A DNA stretch of 64,000 nt from Pontitalea aquivivens (GCF_046507575.1 NZ_JBKFEY010000001.1:186001-250000), one strand, 5' to 3'. Positions 41,893-50,593 are shown, numbered from the stretch's first letter. The notes: generated from the letters alone by a model not told the origin. Made by a program: numbers and translations.

Positions 41893-43710
41893 ATGGATCA
41901 GTTTACCCTGAACCTGATCGTGGTTGGCATCACCTTCGCCATCTACATCGGGATCGCCGTCTGGGCCCGTGCCGGGTCCACGTCGGAATTCTATGCCGCG
42001 GGCCAGGGCGTTCACCCGGTTCTGAATGGCATGGCCACCGGCGCTGACTGGATGTCGGCCGCCTCTTTCATCTCGATGGCGGGGATCATCGCGATGGCGG
42101 GGGCGGGCGGCTATGAACAGTCCGCCTTCCTGATGGGCTGGACCGGCGGCTATGTGCTGCTGGCACTGCTGCTGGCGCCCTACCTGCGCAAGTTCGGCAA
42201 GTTCACCGTGCCCGAATTCATCGGCGACCGTTTCTATTCGGGCGGTGCGCGCCTGCTGGCGGTGATCTGCCTGATCGTGATCTCGGTCACCTATGTGATC
42301 GGCCAGATGCGCGGCGTGGGCGTGACCTTCGGGCGCTTCCTGGAAGTGTCGACCGACACCGGCCTTTATATCGGCGCGGCGATCGTGTTCGCCTATGCGG
42401 TGTTCGGCGGCATGAAGGGCATCACCTATACCCAGGTGGCGCAATATGTCGTGCTGATCATCGCCTATACCATTCCGGCGATCTTCATCTCGCTGCAGCT
42501 GACGGGCAACTTCTTCCCGCAGCTGGGCCTGATCGGGTCCTATGCGCCGGGCGGGGGTGACGTGGCCTTCCTGACCAAGCTGGACCAGGTGGTGACGGAA
42601 CTGGGCTTCCGGGCCTATACCTCGGACAGCATGAACATGTTCAACATGTTCCTGTTCACCATGTCGCTGATGATCGGCACCGCGGGTCTGCCGCATGTCA
42701 TCATCCGCTTCTTCACCGTGCCGAAGGTGGCCGATGCCCGGTCTTCGGCGGGTTGGGCGCTGGTCTTCATCGCGCTGCTGTATACCGTGGCCCCGGCCGT
42801 GGGCTCGATGGCGCGTCTGAACCTGACCACGACGATGTGGCCCAATGCGGTGGCCGGCAATGCGCTGGATGGTGATGCCATCAGCCGCGCGGAAATCGAC
42901 AGCAATCCCGATCTGAACTGGGTTCGCACCTGGGAAAAGACCGGGCTTCTGGCGATGGAAGACAAGAACGGCGACGGCCTGATCCAGTATTACAACGACA
43001 AGTCGGAAGCGATGAACGCCATCGCCGCCGAACGTGGCTGGGCCGGTAACGAACTGACCAAGGTCGACAACGACATGATGGTGCTGGCCAACCCCGAAAT
43101 CGCGCAGCTTCCGGGCTGGGTGATCGCGCTGGTGGCCGCGGGCGCCCTTGCGGCGGCGCTGTCGACCGCGGCGGGCCTGTTGCTGGCGATCTCGTCCGCG
43201 ATCAGCCATGACCTGATCAAGGGCTCGATCAACCCCAACATCTCGGAAAAGGGCGAGATGCTGGCGGCGCGGATCTCGATGGCCTTCGCCATCGTGGTGG
43301 CGACCTATCTGGGCCTGAACCCGCCCGGGTTTGCGGCGCAGACGGTGGCGCTGGCCTTTGGTCTGGCGGCGGCGACGATCTTCCCGGTGCTGATGATGGG
43401 GATCTTCTCCAAGCGCATCAACAAGGAAGGCGCCATTGCCGGCATGCTGGTGGGTCTGGTGTTCACCGCCGTCTACATCTTCATCTACAAGGGCTGGTTC
43501 TTCATCCCGGGCACCAACAACCTGGCGGATATTCCGGCGAACTACATGTTCGGGATTTCGCCGCTGTCGATCGGAACGGTGGGTGCGGTGCTGAACTTTG
43601 CGGTCGCCTACATCGTGTCGGGCACGACCAAAGAGCCGCCGGTCGAGGTGCAGGACCTGGTGGAATCGATCCGCATCCCGAAAGGCGCGGGGGCGGCTAC
43701 CCATCACTGA
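41893..43710 (+). CDS. Sodium:solute symporter, VC_2705 family (probable acetate permease)
   Basis: Inner-membrane SSS-family transporter of 605 residues with about 13-14 helices. 'STSEFYAAGQGVHPVLNGMA' and 'GADWMSAASFISMAG' are the ActP-like N-terminal signatures. A soluble loop at about 320-390 is characteristic of this subfamily. Placement after acs-adk and DUF4212 supports uptake of acetate or another short-chain monocarboxylate with Na+. Substrate is inferred from context. Confidence 0.92.
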   Translation: MDQFTLNLIVVGITFAIYIGIAVWARAGSTSEFYAAGQGVHPVLNGMATGADWMSAASFISMAGIIAMAGAGGYEQSAFLMGWTGGYVLLALLLAPYLRKFGKFTVPEFIGDRFYSGGARLLAVICLIVISVTYVIGQMRGVGVTFGRFLEVSTDTGLYIGAAIVFAYAVFGGMKGITYTQVAQYVVLIIAYTIPAIFISLQLTGNFFPQLGLIGSYAPGGGDVAFLTKLDQVVTELGFRAYTSDSMNMFNMFLFTMSLMIGTAGLPHVIIRFFTVPKVADARSSAGWALVFIALLYTVAPAVGSMARLNLTTTMWPNAVAGNALDGDAISRAEIDSNPDLNWVRTWEKTGLLAMEDKNGDGLIQYYNDKSEAMNAIAAERGWAGNELTKVDNDMMVLANPEIAQLPGWVIALVAAGALAAALSTAAGLLLAISSAISHDLIKGSINPNISEKGEMLAARISMAFAIVVATYLGLNPPGFAAQTVALAFGLAAATIFPVLMMGIFSKRINKEGAIAGMLVGLVFTAVYIFIYKGWFFIPGTNNLADIPANYMFGISPLSIGTVGAVLNFAVAYIVSGTTKEPPVEVQDLVESIRIPKGAGAATHH

Positions 43711-43717
43711 TCCGGTC

Positions 43718-43743
43718 GGGGGCGGCGTTGCGGCGCCGCCCCC
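43718..43743 (+). terminator. Strong GC hairpin after the symporter gene
   Basis: Perfect 10-bp stem GGGGGCGGCG / CGCCGCCCCC, 6-base loop, no T-run. It may set the ratio of symporter to downstream signalling genes by partial termination or by protecting the upstream message. Confidence 0.5.
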
Positions 43744-43797
43744 GCCACACCCCGGGACGCCCGAACCGGGGCGCCCGATGTCACAGGGAAAACGCGC

Positions 43798-45624
43798 ATG
43801 GACCCCGATCTTCAGGCAATCCTTTCCTTTCTGGAAGCCGTGCATCCCTATGACAGCCTGCCGCGGGACGAACTGGTGCGTGTTGCCGGTTGCTTCAGCC
43901 GCAGGAAAGCGACCGCCGGGACACAGGTCTATGGGATCGGTGATCCGCTGGAGGGGCTTTACCTGATCAAGCGCGGCGGTATCGAGGTGCTGGACCGCAA
44001 TGGCGCGCTGGTGTCGCTTTTGTCGGCGCGCAATTCGTTCGGGGAACGTGGGCTGATGCGCGACGGGGTGGCGGTGACCACCGCGCGCGCCAAGGAAGAC
44101 AGTCTTCTGCTGATGCTGCCGGCGGCGGAATTCCACCGGCTTGTGGTCGAATCCCCGCCTTTCGCGCGTTTTTTCAATCGCGGTCGCCCGCAAGAGGTGC
44201 GCGGCCCCGACATCGCCACGCTGAAGGTGTCCGAACTGATCGCGCGCAAGCCGCTGTCCTGCCCGCCCGACATGGCCGTGGCCGAGGTGGCGCGGATGAT
44301 GCGCGACCTGCATGTCTCCTCGCTGGGGGTGACCGAGGGTGACCGGCTGGCCGGCATCGTCACGGTGCGGGACCTGTCCAACAAGGTCCTGGCCGAGGGG
44401 CGCGACCCCGCCACCCCGGTGCGCGCGGTGATGACGGCGGACCCGCTGTCGTTGCCCTCTGACGCGCTGGGGTCGGATCTGCTGAACATGATGCTGGAAC
44501 GGGGCATCGGGCATCTGCCCATCGTCGATGACGGGCGCTTTGTCGGCATGATCACCCAGACTGACCTGACCCGGTTTCAGGCGGTCAGCTCGGCGGTGCT
44601 GGTGCGCGATGTGGCCACCGCCGAAACCGTGGCCGAAATGGCCGCCGTTACCGCGCGCATCCCGCGGCTTCTGGCGCAACTGGTGGGCGGGCATCACAGT
44701 CATGAGGTCGTGACCCGGCTGATCACCGATATCGCCGATGCCGTCACCCGCCGTCTGCTGGCCCTGGCCGAGGCGGACCTTGGCGCGCCGCCCGTGCCCT
44801 ATCTGTGGCTGGCCTGCGGCAGCCAGGGCCGGCAGGAACAGACCGGCGTGTCCGATCAGGACAACTGCCTGATCCTGGACGACAGCGTCACCGCCGACGA
44901 CATGCCCTATTTCCGCGCGCTGGCGAAATTCGTGTCCGACGGCTTGAACGCGGTGGGCTATTTCTATTGCCCGGGCGACATGATGGCGACGGCGGACCGC
45001 TGGTGCCAGCCCGCCCGCGTCTGGCGCGATTATTTCCGCGGCTGGATCGCCAAGCCCTCGCCCGAGGCGCAGATGCTGGCATCGGTCATGTTCGACCTGC
45101 GCCCCATCGGGGGCAATGCGGTGGCGCTGTTCCATGACCTGCAGGCCGAAACCCTGGAAAACGCGGCGCGCAATTCCATCTTCGTGGCGCATATGATCGC
45201 CAACAGCCTGAAGCACACCCCGCCGCTGGGCCTGATCCGGGGCTTTGCCACGATCCGGTCGGGCGAGCATCGCAACCACATCGACATGAAGCTGAACGGC
45301 GTCGTGCCGGTGGCCGATCTGGCGCGGGTCTATGCGCTGCAGGGGCGGCTGCGGCCCGCCAACACCCGCGCGCGGCTGCTGGCGGCGGAAGATGCGGGCG
45401 TAATTTCGGCGTCGGGCGCGCGCGACCTGATCGAGGCCTATGACCTGATCGCGACGATGCGGCTGGAAAATCAGGCGCAACTGGTGAAATCGGGGCGCAG
45501 GCCCGACAACTATCTGGCCCCGTCCGATCTGTCGGATTTCGAACGCTCGCACCTGCGTGACGCGTTCGTGGTGGTGCGCACGATGCAGACGGCGCTGGGG
45601 CATGGCAAGGGCGCATTGGGCTGA
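43798..45624 (+). CDS. cNMP-binding / CBS / DUF294 nucleotidyltransferase-like protein
   Basis: Soluble multidomain signalling protein of 608 residues. Domain order: cyclic-nucleotide-binding fold (about 10-130), two CBS domains (about 150-265), nucleotidyltransferase-like DUF294 domain with 'GSQGRQEQTGVSDQDN' (about 341-356), and a DUF294 C-terminal domain (about 460-605). The GS...DxD pattern is that of GlnE/GlnD-type enzymes, so it may transfer a nucleotide to a partner protein. It directly follows the symporter gene, a pairing seen in many proteobacteria. The target is unknown. Confidence 0.9.
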   Translation: MDPDLQAILSFLEAVHPYDSLPRDELVRVAGCFSRRKATAGTQVYGIGDPLEGLYLIKRGGIEVLDRNGALVSLLSARNSFGERGLMRDGVAVTTARAKEDSLLLMLPAAEFHRLVVESPPFARFFNRGRPQEVRGPDIATLKVSELIARKPLSCPPDMAVAEVARMMRDLHVSSLGVTEGDRLAGIVTVRDLSNKVLAEGRDPATPVRAVMTADPLSLPSDALGSDLLNMMLERGIGHLPIVDDGRFVGMITQTDLTRFQAVSSAVLVRDVATAETVAEMAAVTARIPRLLAQLVGGHHSHEVVTRLITDIADAVTRRLLALAEADLGAPPVPYLWLACGSQGRQEQTGVSDQDNCLILDDSVTADDMPYFRALAKFVSDGLNAVGYFYCPGDMMATADRWCQPARVWRDYFRGWIAKPSPEAQMLASVMFDLRPIGGNAVALFHDLQAETLENAARNSIFVAHMIANSLKHTPPLGLIRGFATIRSGEHRNHIDMKLNGVVPVADLARVYALQGRLRPANTRARLLAAEDAGVISASGARDLIEAYDLIATMRLENQAQLVKSGRRPDNYLAPSDLSDFERSHLRDAFVVVRTMQTALGHGKGALG

Positions 45625-45636
45625 AGGGGCGGCGGC

Positions 45637-46170
45637 ATGGCGATCGACATTCTGGCAATGGTGGCGGTGGGCGTCTTCGCGGCGCTGATGCTGTTCGCGC
45701 TGAACCACCTGTTGCGGCGCCTGCGCGGGCGGGCGCTGCCGCGCTGGGTGATGCCCGCGGTGGTGGGTGCGGCGATGGTGGGCTATTCGGTCTGGAACGA
45801 ATACAGCTGGTTCGACCGTGTCGCGGCGCGGCTGCCGGATCGGGTGGTGGTGCTGAACCCGGTCGCTTCGGGCGCGCCCTGGCGGCCCTGGTCCTACGTC
45901 GTGCCGGTCACCACGCGCTTCATGGCGGTGGATCGCGGTTCGGTGATGCGGTCGGGCGCCAATCCCGACCTGGCCCTGACCGAGATCCTGCTGGTCGAAC
46001 GCTGGAAACCCACGGCGCGGGTGCCGGTGGTCTTTGATTGCCGCGCCGGGCGGCGGGCCGATCTGTTCCAGGGCGGCACGCTGGCCGGGGATGGCACCTT
46101 GTCGGGCGCGGTCTGGGTGGATCTGCCCCCCGGCGACGCCCTGCTGCAAGCCGCCTGCAACGGAGGATGA
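45637..46170 (+). CDS. Hypothetical membrane protein in the symporter cluster
   Basis: Protein of 177 residues. Two N-terminal membrane segments (about 4-25 and 38-55) are followed by a periplasmic beta-rich domain with 'ARLPDRVVVLNPVASGAPWRP' and two cysteines, one in 'FDCRAGRRADLFQGG' and one near the end. I recognise no family. It sits 12 bp after the DUF294 gene and 3 bp before the receiver gene, so it is a member of this operon. Confidence 0.7.
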   Translation: MAIDILAMVAVGVFAALMLFALNHLLRRLRGRALPRWVMPAVVGAAMVGYSVWNEYSWFDRVAARLPDRVVVLNPVASGAPWRPWSYVVPVTTRFMAVDRGSVMRSGANPDLALTEILLVERWKPTARVPVVFDCRAGRRADLFQGGTLAGDGTLSGAVWVDLPPGDALLQAACNGG

Positions 46171-46173
46171 GCC

Positions 46174-46569
46174 ATGGCCGATGCGGATCGCAAACGCCGC
46201 GTTCTGATTGTCGAGGATGAAGACAACATCGCCATCGCGCTGGATTATCTGATGACGCGCGAAGGCTATGACCACGACCGCATCGCCAATGGCGCCGAGG
46301 CCGTAGACCGGATCCGGCGCACGCATCCGGACCTGGTGTTGCTGGATGTGATGCTGCCCGAGGTGTCGGGCTATGAAATCTGCCAGCAGGTGCGTGCCGA
46401 TGCGGGGCTGGGGGATGTGAAGATCCTGATGATGACCGCGCGCGGATCGGCGCTGGAACGGCGCAAGGGGCTGGCGCTGGGGGCGGATGGTTTCATCGCC
46501 AAACCCTTCGAGCTGAAAGAGTTGCGCGCCGAGGTGCATCGCCTTCTGGATGAGGGGGGGCGCGCCTGA
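46174..46569 (+). CDS. Single-domain response regulator
   Basis: Receiver domain alone, 131 residues. Acidic pocket 'VEDEDN', phospho-acceptor Asp in 'LVLLDVMLPEVSGYE', Thr in 'MMTARG' and Lys in 'FIAKPF' are all present, so it should be phosphorylatable. There is no output domain. The stop overlaps the next gene (TGATG), which encodes a membrane protein with a degenerate kinase core. That neighbour lacks the phospho-His, so the phosphate donor must be elsewhere. Confidence 0.93.
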   Translation: MADADRKRRVLIVEDEDNIAIALDYLMTREGYDHDRIANGAEAVDRIRRTHPDLVLLDVMLPEVSGYEICQQVRADAGLGDVKILMMTARGSALERRKGLALGADGFIAKPFELKELRAEVHRLLDEGGRA

Positions 46570-48659
46570 TGCAGCGGCTCAGCCTGCGGCTGCGGGTGTT
46601 TCTGTTCTTTGCGGCGCTGGCGGCGGGCAATCTGGCGGCGCTGGGGGCGGGGTTGTGGCTGGGCTATCGGCGGCTGGGCGATCCGGCGGTGCTGAATGCC
46701 TTTGTGATCGGGGGCACGGTGGCGGGCTTTGCGATCCTGGGGCTGATCACCTGGGTCTGGTTCCTGTTCGATGAAAACGTCGCCAAGCCGATCGAGCGGC
46801 TGGCCGGCGGCATGCGCGCGCGCACCCATGCCGAGGTGGAAGCCGATTTCGACGCGGCGCCTGCCCGCTATCTGGGCGATCTGGCACCCGCGGCGGCGGC
46901 GGTGACGCAGACCCTGTCGGAAACCCGCAATGCCCTGGCCGAGGCGGTGGCGCGCGAAACCACCCGCCTGGCCACCGAAAAGGAACGTCTTGAGGCGCTG
47001 TTGTCGGATGTGCCGGTTGGGGTTCTGCTGTGTTCGCCCGATCATCAGCTGGTGTTCTACAACGGGCAGGCGGTGGATCTGCTGGGCGGGATCGATGCGG
47101 CGCATGTGCCGGGGCTGGACCGGCGGCTGTTCGACTATCTGCATGAGGCGCCGATCCGCCATGCCTATGCCCGGCTTCTGGAAACCGATGATCCCGATGC
47201 CGCCTCGGATCTGCTGTGCGCCACGGTGGGGCGGGCCAAGGTGCTGGCGGCGCGGATGCGGCTTCTGGGCGAGGGGGTGGACCATCACGCGGGGGGGCGG
47301 CCGGGCTATGTGCTGACGCTGCGCGATGTGACGGGCAATCTGGCGGCCCATGCCGCGCGCGAGGCGCTGCTGGAAGAGCTGTTCGACCGGGTGCGCCGTC
47401 CCGCGGCCAATCTGCAGACGGTGCTGGGGGTGCTGGCCGAACAGGGGGGACGCGCGCCCGAGGCGCTGGACCGCGCGGTGGTGGCCGAGGTCCAGACGCT
47501 GGCGCGGGCGGTCACGGAACTGGCCGCGCGCCACGATGCGGACCGGGCAGAATGGTGGCCGCTGTCGCTGATCCGCGCCACCGACCTTGCCGAGGCGCTG
47601 GTGGCGCGTGCGGGGGCCGAAGGCGTGGCGCTGCGCACCGAGGCCGCGGCGCTGATCCTGCGCTGCGACGGGTTTGAACTGGTGGCGCTGTTTTCGGCGC
47701 TGCTGGCGCGGCTGGGCACGGGGCGCGACGATTTCGCGATCACGATCACGCCCGAGGGCGCGGGCGCGCTGATCACGCTGGACTGGCGGGGGCCGCCGGT
47801 GTCGGTGGCGGATCTGGACCGCTGGCTGGATGCGCCGCTGGAGGTCGGGTTGGCCGATGTCACGGGGCGGCGCGTGCTGTCGATGCATGCGACGGAAATC
47901 TGGCCCGAGACCGGGCCTGCGGGCCGTACGGGCCTGTGCCTGCCGCTGCGCGAGGCGCGCGGCGCGGCCAGGCGCCCGCCGCCGGTGCCGCGTGCGGTGG
48001 TCTATGATTTCGAGCTGCTGTCCAAGGCACGCAGCGCGGGCATTGCCGATGCGCGGCTGGCGGACCTGACCTATGTGGTCTTCGATACCGAGACGACGGG
48101 CCTGCTGCCGTCAGAGGGCGATGAGATCGTGCAGATCGCGGCGGTGCGTATCGTCAATGGCCGGCGCGTCGACAAGGAGGTGTTTGACACGTTGGTGAAC
48201 CCCGGGCGCCGCATCCCGCCGGGGTCGACCCAGGTGCATGGGATTTCCGATGCGATGGTGATCGACGCGCCCGCAATCGCCGAGGTGGGGCGGCGCTTTC
48301 ACGCCTTTGCCGAAGGCGCGGTGCTGGTCGCGCATAACGCGCCCTTCGATCTGGAATTCCTGCGCCGCAAGGAAGGCGTGATCGGGCGCAGTTTCGACCA
48401 TCCGGTGCTGGATACGGTGCTGCTGTCGGCGGTGGTCTTTGGCCAGAGCGAGGTGCATAGCCTGGATGCGCTGACCCATCGGCTGGGGATCACCATCCCC
48501 GAAGAGGCCCGCCATACCGCGATCGGCGATACGGTCGCCACGGCCGACGCCTTTCTGAAGCTGCTGCCGGCCTTGCAGGCGCGGGGGCTTGTGAGCTTTG
48601 GCGATCTGGTGGCCGAGGTGCGCAAGCACGGGCGCTTGCTGAAGGATCTGAACGGTTAG
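46569..48659 (+). CDS. Membrane PAS / pseudo-histidine-kinase fused to a DnaQ-type 3'-5' exonuclease
   Basis: Protein of 696 residues. Two membrane helices (about 11-30 and 38-62) precede a HAMP-like linker and a PAS-like domain (about 140-235). The HisKA-like helix at about 265-290 has Asp273 where the phospho-His belongs ('LFDRVRRPAANL'), followed by a shrunken ATPase-like domain (about 300-465) without clear N and G boxes. A full DEDDh exonuclease follows (about 500-670): 'FDTETTG', 'HNAPFDLEFLR' and 'HTAIGD'. So the catalytic exonuclease seems active while the kinase is not. It is coupled to the receiver gene. Confidence 0.88.
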   Translation: MQRLSLRLRVFLFFAALAAGNLAALGAGLWLGYRRLGDPAVLNAFVIGGTVAGFAILGLITWVWFLFDENVAKPIERLAGGMRARTHAEVEADFDAAPARYLGDLAPAAAAVTQTLSETRNALAEAVARETTRLATEKERLEALLSDVPVGVLLCSPDHQLVFYNGQAVDLLGGIDAAHVPGLDRRLFDYLHEAPIRHAYARLLETDDPDAASDLLCATVGRAKVLAARMRLLGEGVDHHAGGRPGYVLTLRDVTGNLAAHAAREALLEELFDRVRRPAANLQTVLGVLAEQGGRAPEALDRAVVAEVQTLARAVTELAARHDADRAEWWPLSLIRATDLAEALVARAGAEGVALRTEAAALILRCDGFELVALFSALLARLGTGRDDFAITITPEGAGALITLDWRGPPVSVADLDRWLDAPLEVGLADVTGRRVLSMHATEIWPETGPAGRTGLCLPLREARGAARRPPPVPRAVVYDFELLSKARSAGIADARLADLTYVVFDTETTGLLPSEGDEIVQIAAVRIVNGRRVDKEVFDTLVNPGRRIPPGSTQVHGISDAMVIDAPAIAEVGRRFHAFAEGAVLVAHNAPFDLEFLRRKEGVIGRSFDHPVLDTVLLSAVVFGQSEVHSLDALTHRLGITIPEEARHTAIGDTVATADAFLKLLPALQARGLVSFGDLVAEVRKHGRLLKDLNG

Positions 48660-48734
48660 CGCGGCCTGGGCCGTCGGGGGCGCAGGGGGAAGGGGGCGCT
48701 GCCCCCCTCTTGGCCCTTGGCCAATTCACCCCCC

Positions 48735-48757
48735 GAGGTATTTTCGGCAAGATGAAA
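48735..48757. repeat. Intergenic repeat, GTATTTT-type element (copy 4)
   Basis: A stretch with core GAGGTATTTTCGGCAAGA, related to the right arm of the 6052-6117 palindrome, lies after the exonuclease stop. It is preceded at about 48675-48710 by a G-rich/C-rich hairpin. Confidence 0.6.
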
Positions 48758-48759
48758 GA

Positions 48760-49089
48760 TTACAGGATCGCCAGCACGGCTTCGGGCGGGCGGCCCAGGG
48801 CCGCGGCGGTATCGGTCAGCACCAGGGGGCGTTCGATCAGGCGCGGATCGGCGGCGAGGGCGGCCAGGATTTCATCCCCGGTCGCGCTGTGCGGCAGGGG
48901 GCTGTCTTTTCGGCGCATCAGGGTTGTGGCAGGCTGGCGCAGCCTGGCAAGGGCCACGCGCAGTTCGGCCAGTGTCGGCGGGTCCTGCAGGTAAAGCCGC
49001 ACGGTTGGCGTCAGCCCGCGATCCGTCAGCAGGGCCAGCGTCGCGCGCGATTTGCTGCAGCGCGGATTGTGCCAGATCGTCAGAGCCAT
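48760..49089 (-). CDS. ArsC-family reductase-like protein
   Basis: Small thioredoxin-fold protein of 109 residues. The ArsC signature 'HNPRCSKSRATLALL' contains Cys11 near the N-terminus, and 'ERPLVLTDTAAALGRP' is the typical C-terminal part. It could be a glutaredoxin-linked arsenate reductase, but no ars genes are near, and close relatives (YffB/Spx-like) have other roles. The start overlaps the pyrD stop by 10 bp, so it is probably cotranscribed. Confidence 0.88.
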   Translation of the reverse strand: MALTIWHNPRCSKSRATLALLTDRGLTPTVRLYLQDPPTLAELRVALARLRQPATTLMRRKDSPLPHSATGDEILAALAADPRLIERPLVLTDTAAALGRPPEAVLAIL

Positions 49090-50138
49090 GCGTCGCGCCC
49101 CGTGCCCACGGCGGCCGCCACCGTATCAAAGCCGTCGCGCGCCAGCAGCGCATCGAGGCCGCGTGGAATGTCGGCGGCCAGCGACAGGCCGTGATAGACC
49201 ATGGCAGTATAGAATTGCACCGCCGAGGCGCCGGCGCGGATCTTTTCATAGGCCTGTTCAGGGCTGGAGATGCCGCCCACGCCGATCAGCGGGATGCGCC
49301 CCGCCGTCAGGCGCGACAGCTGCGCCAGGATGCGGGTGGATCTTTCGAACAGCGGCGCGCCCGACAGCCCGCCCGCCTGATCGCGATGGGTGCCGTGCAG
49401 ACCTTCGCGCGACAGCGTGGTGTTGGTGGCGATCACCGCGTCGATGCCCGAGGTCAGCGCCACCTCGGCCAGGTCTTCCAGTTCCGCGGGCGACAGGTCG
49501 GGCGCGATCTTGAGAAACACCGGGATCGGCCGGGCCAGCCCCGCGCGGGTGTCGATCACGCCGCGCAGCAGGGCGGCCAGCGCGTCCTTGCCCTGCAGGT
49601 CGCGCAGTTTTTCGGTATTGGGGGACGAGACGTTGACGGTGGCGAAATCGACATGCGGGCCGGCCACGGCCAGAACGCGTGCGAAATCGGCGGCGCGGTC
49701 GGCGCTGTCCTTGTTGGCGCCCAGGTTCAGGCCGACGGGGATGCCCGCCGGGCGCCGGGCCAGCCGCGCGGCGATCGGGTCGACGCCTTCGTTGTTGAAG
49801 CCGAAGCGGTTGATGACGGCGCGGTCCTCGGTCAGGCGGAACAGGCGTGGTTTGGGGTTGCCGGGCTGGGGCCGGGGGGTGGCGGCGCCCACTTCGATGA
49901 AGCCGAAGCCTGCGCGCATCAGCGCGGCGACGGCGGTGGCGTTCTTGTCAAAGCCCGCCGCCAGACCCACCGGATTGGGCAGGTCCAGCCCCGCAAGCCG
50001 GGTGCGCAGCCGCGTCGAGCCGACCGGGCCGGGCAGGGGCGCCAGGCCCGTGCGCAAGGCCCGGATCGACAGGCCATGCGCGGCTTCGGGGTCCATGCGG
50101 TGCATCGCCGCCAGCGCGGCGCGTTCCAGAAAGGTCAC
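49080..50138 (-). CDS. pyrD: Dihydroorotate dehydrogenase (quinone), class 2
   Basis: FMN enzyme of the inner membrane that oxidises dihydroorotate to orotate with quinone in pyrimidine synthesis. 352 residues, with the N-terminal helical membrane-association part, 'NPVGLAAGFDKNA', catalytic Ser in 'VNVSSPNT', and 'VGGISSPEQA'. It starts with GTG at 50138, overlapping the stop of the DUF952 gene (GTGA); a longer frame runs through that gene and is not used. Confidence 0.96.
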   Translation of the reverse strand: MTFLERAALAAMHRMDPEAAHGLSIRALRTGLAPLPGPVGSTRLRTRLAGLDLPNPVGLAAGFDKNATAVAALMRAGFGFIEVGAATPRPQPGNPKPRLFRLTEDRAVINRFGFNNEGVDPIAARLARRPAGIPVGLNLGANKDSADRAADFARVLAVAGPHVDFATVNVSSPNTEKLRDLQGKDALAALLRGVIDTRAGLARPIPVFLKIAPDLSPAELEDLAEVALTSGIDAVIATNTTLSREGLHGTHRDQAGGLSGAPLFERSTRILAQLSRLTAGRIPLIGVGGISSPEQAYEKIRAGASAVQFYTAMVYHGLSLAADIPRGLDALLARDGFDTVAAAVGTGRDAWL

Positions 50139-50473
50139 AGGGTTGCCTCGGGGAAGATATGGCCGGTGGCGCCCAGCGGCAGGGACTTGTCCCAGACCAC
50201 CTCGGACAGGCGCAGCGGGCGGTAAAGGTGGGGAAACAGCGCGCCCCCGCGTGAGGGTTCCCATTTCAGCGCCGGACCCAGGGTGTCGGCCTCGATTGCG
50301 ACCAGGACCAGATCGCTTTCGGTGGCGAAATGTTTCGCCGCCGTCCCGGTCACCTGTGCGCCGGTGGAAAAATGGATGTAGCCATCGGCCAGATCGACCG
50401 GCGCGCCGGCGGTTTCGCCTGCGGCGCGGAAGGCATCCCATTCGGGGCGGCGGAAAATCTTGTAGATCAGCAT
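50135..50473 (-). CDS. DUF952 family protein
   Basis: Protein of 112 residues starting 'MLIYKIFRRPEWDAFRAAG', with the DUF952 signature 'DGYIHFSTGAQVTGTAAKHF'. The family is compact and of unknown function, possibly related to ADP-ribosyl/glutathione-binding folds. It is coupled to pyrD by a GTGA overlap, which is common in Rhodobacteraceae. Confidence 0.9.
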   Translation of the reverse strand: MLIYKIFRRPEWDAFRAAGETAGAPVDLADGYIHFSTGAQVTGTAAKHFATESDLVLVAIEADTLGPALKWEPSRGGALFPHLYRPLRLSEVVWDKSLPLGATGHIFPEATL

Positions 50474-50570
50474 CGCTTCCACATGCCCTTTGGGCGGGCA
50501 TTGGTCAATCCCGCGCGTGGGATTGTGGCCCTGCGCGTGGGATCGCGGCGCGCGATCGGGGGGCAAATCG

Positions 50571-50593
50571 AGCTTTGACTTGTTGGTCAAGCT
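50571..50593. promoter_or_regulatory. Operator-like dyad upstream of the 5'-nucleotidase gene
   Basis: TTGAC (50575-50579) and GTCAA (50586-50590) form an inverted repeat with a 6-base centre, extended to AGCTT / AAGCT. The word TTGGTCAA recurs at 50501-50508. The regulator is unknown. Confidence 0.4.

Noticed and set aside
41683..46539. A minus-strand open frame of 1618 codons opposite the symporter and DUF294 genes
   Set aside because: Its product is His/Arg/Gln/Gly-rich with no domain or hydrophobic pattern, as expected from the codon bias of the true genes on the plus strand, which are all recognisable.
48760..49089. Arsenic resistance locus
   Set aside because: Only a single ArsC-like gene is present, overlapping pyrD; no arsB, arsR or arsH is near.
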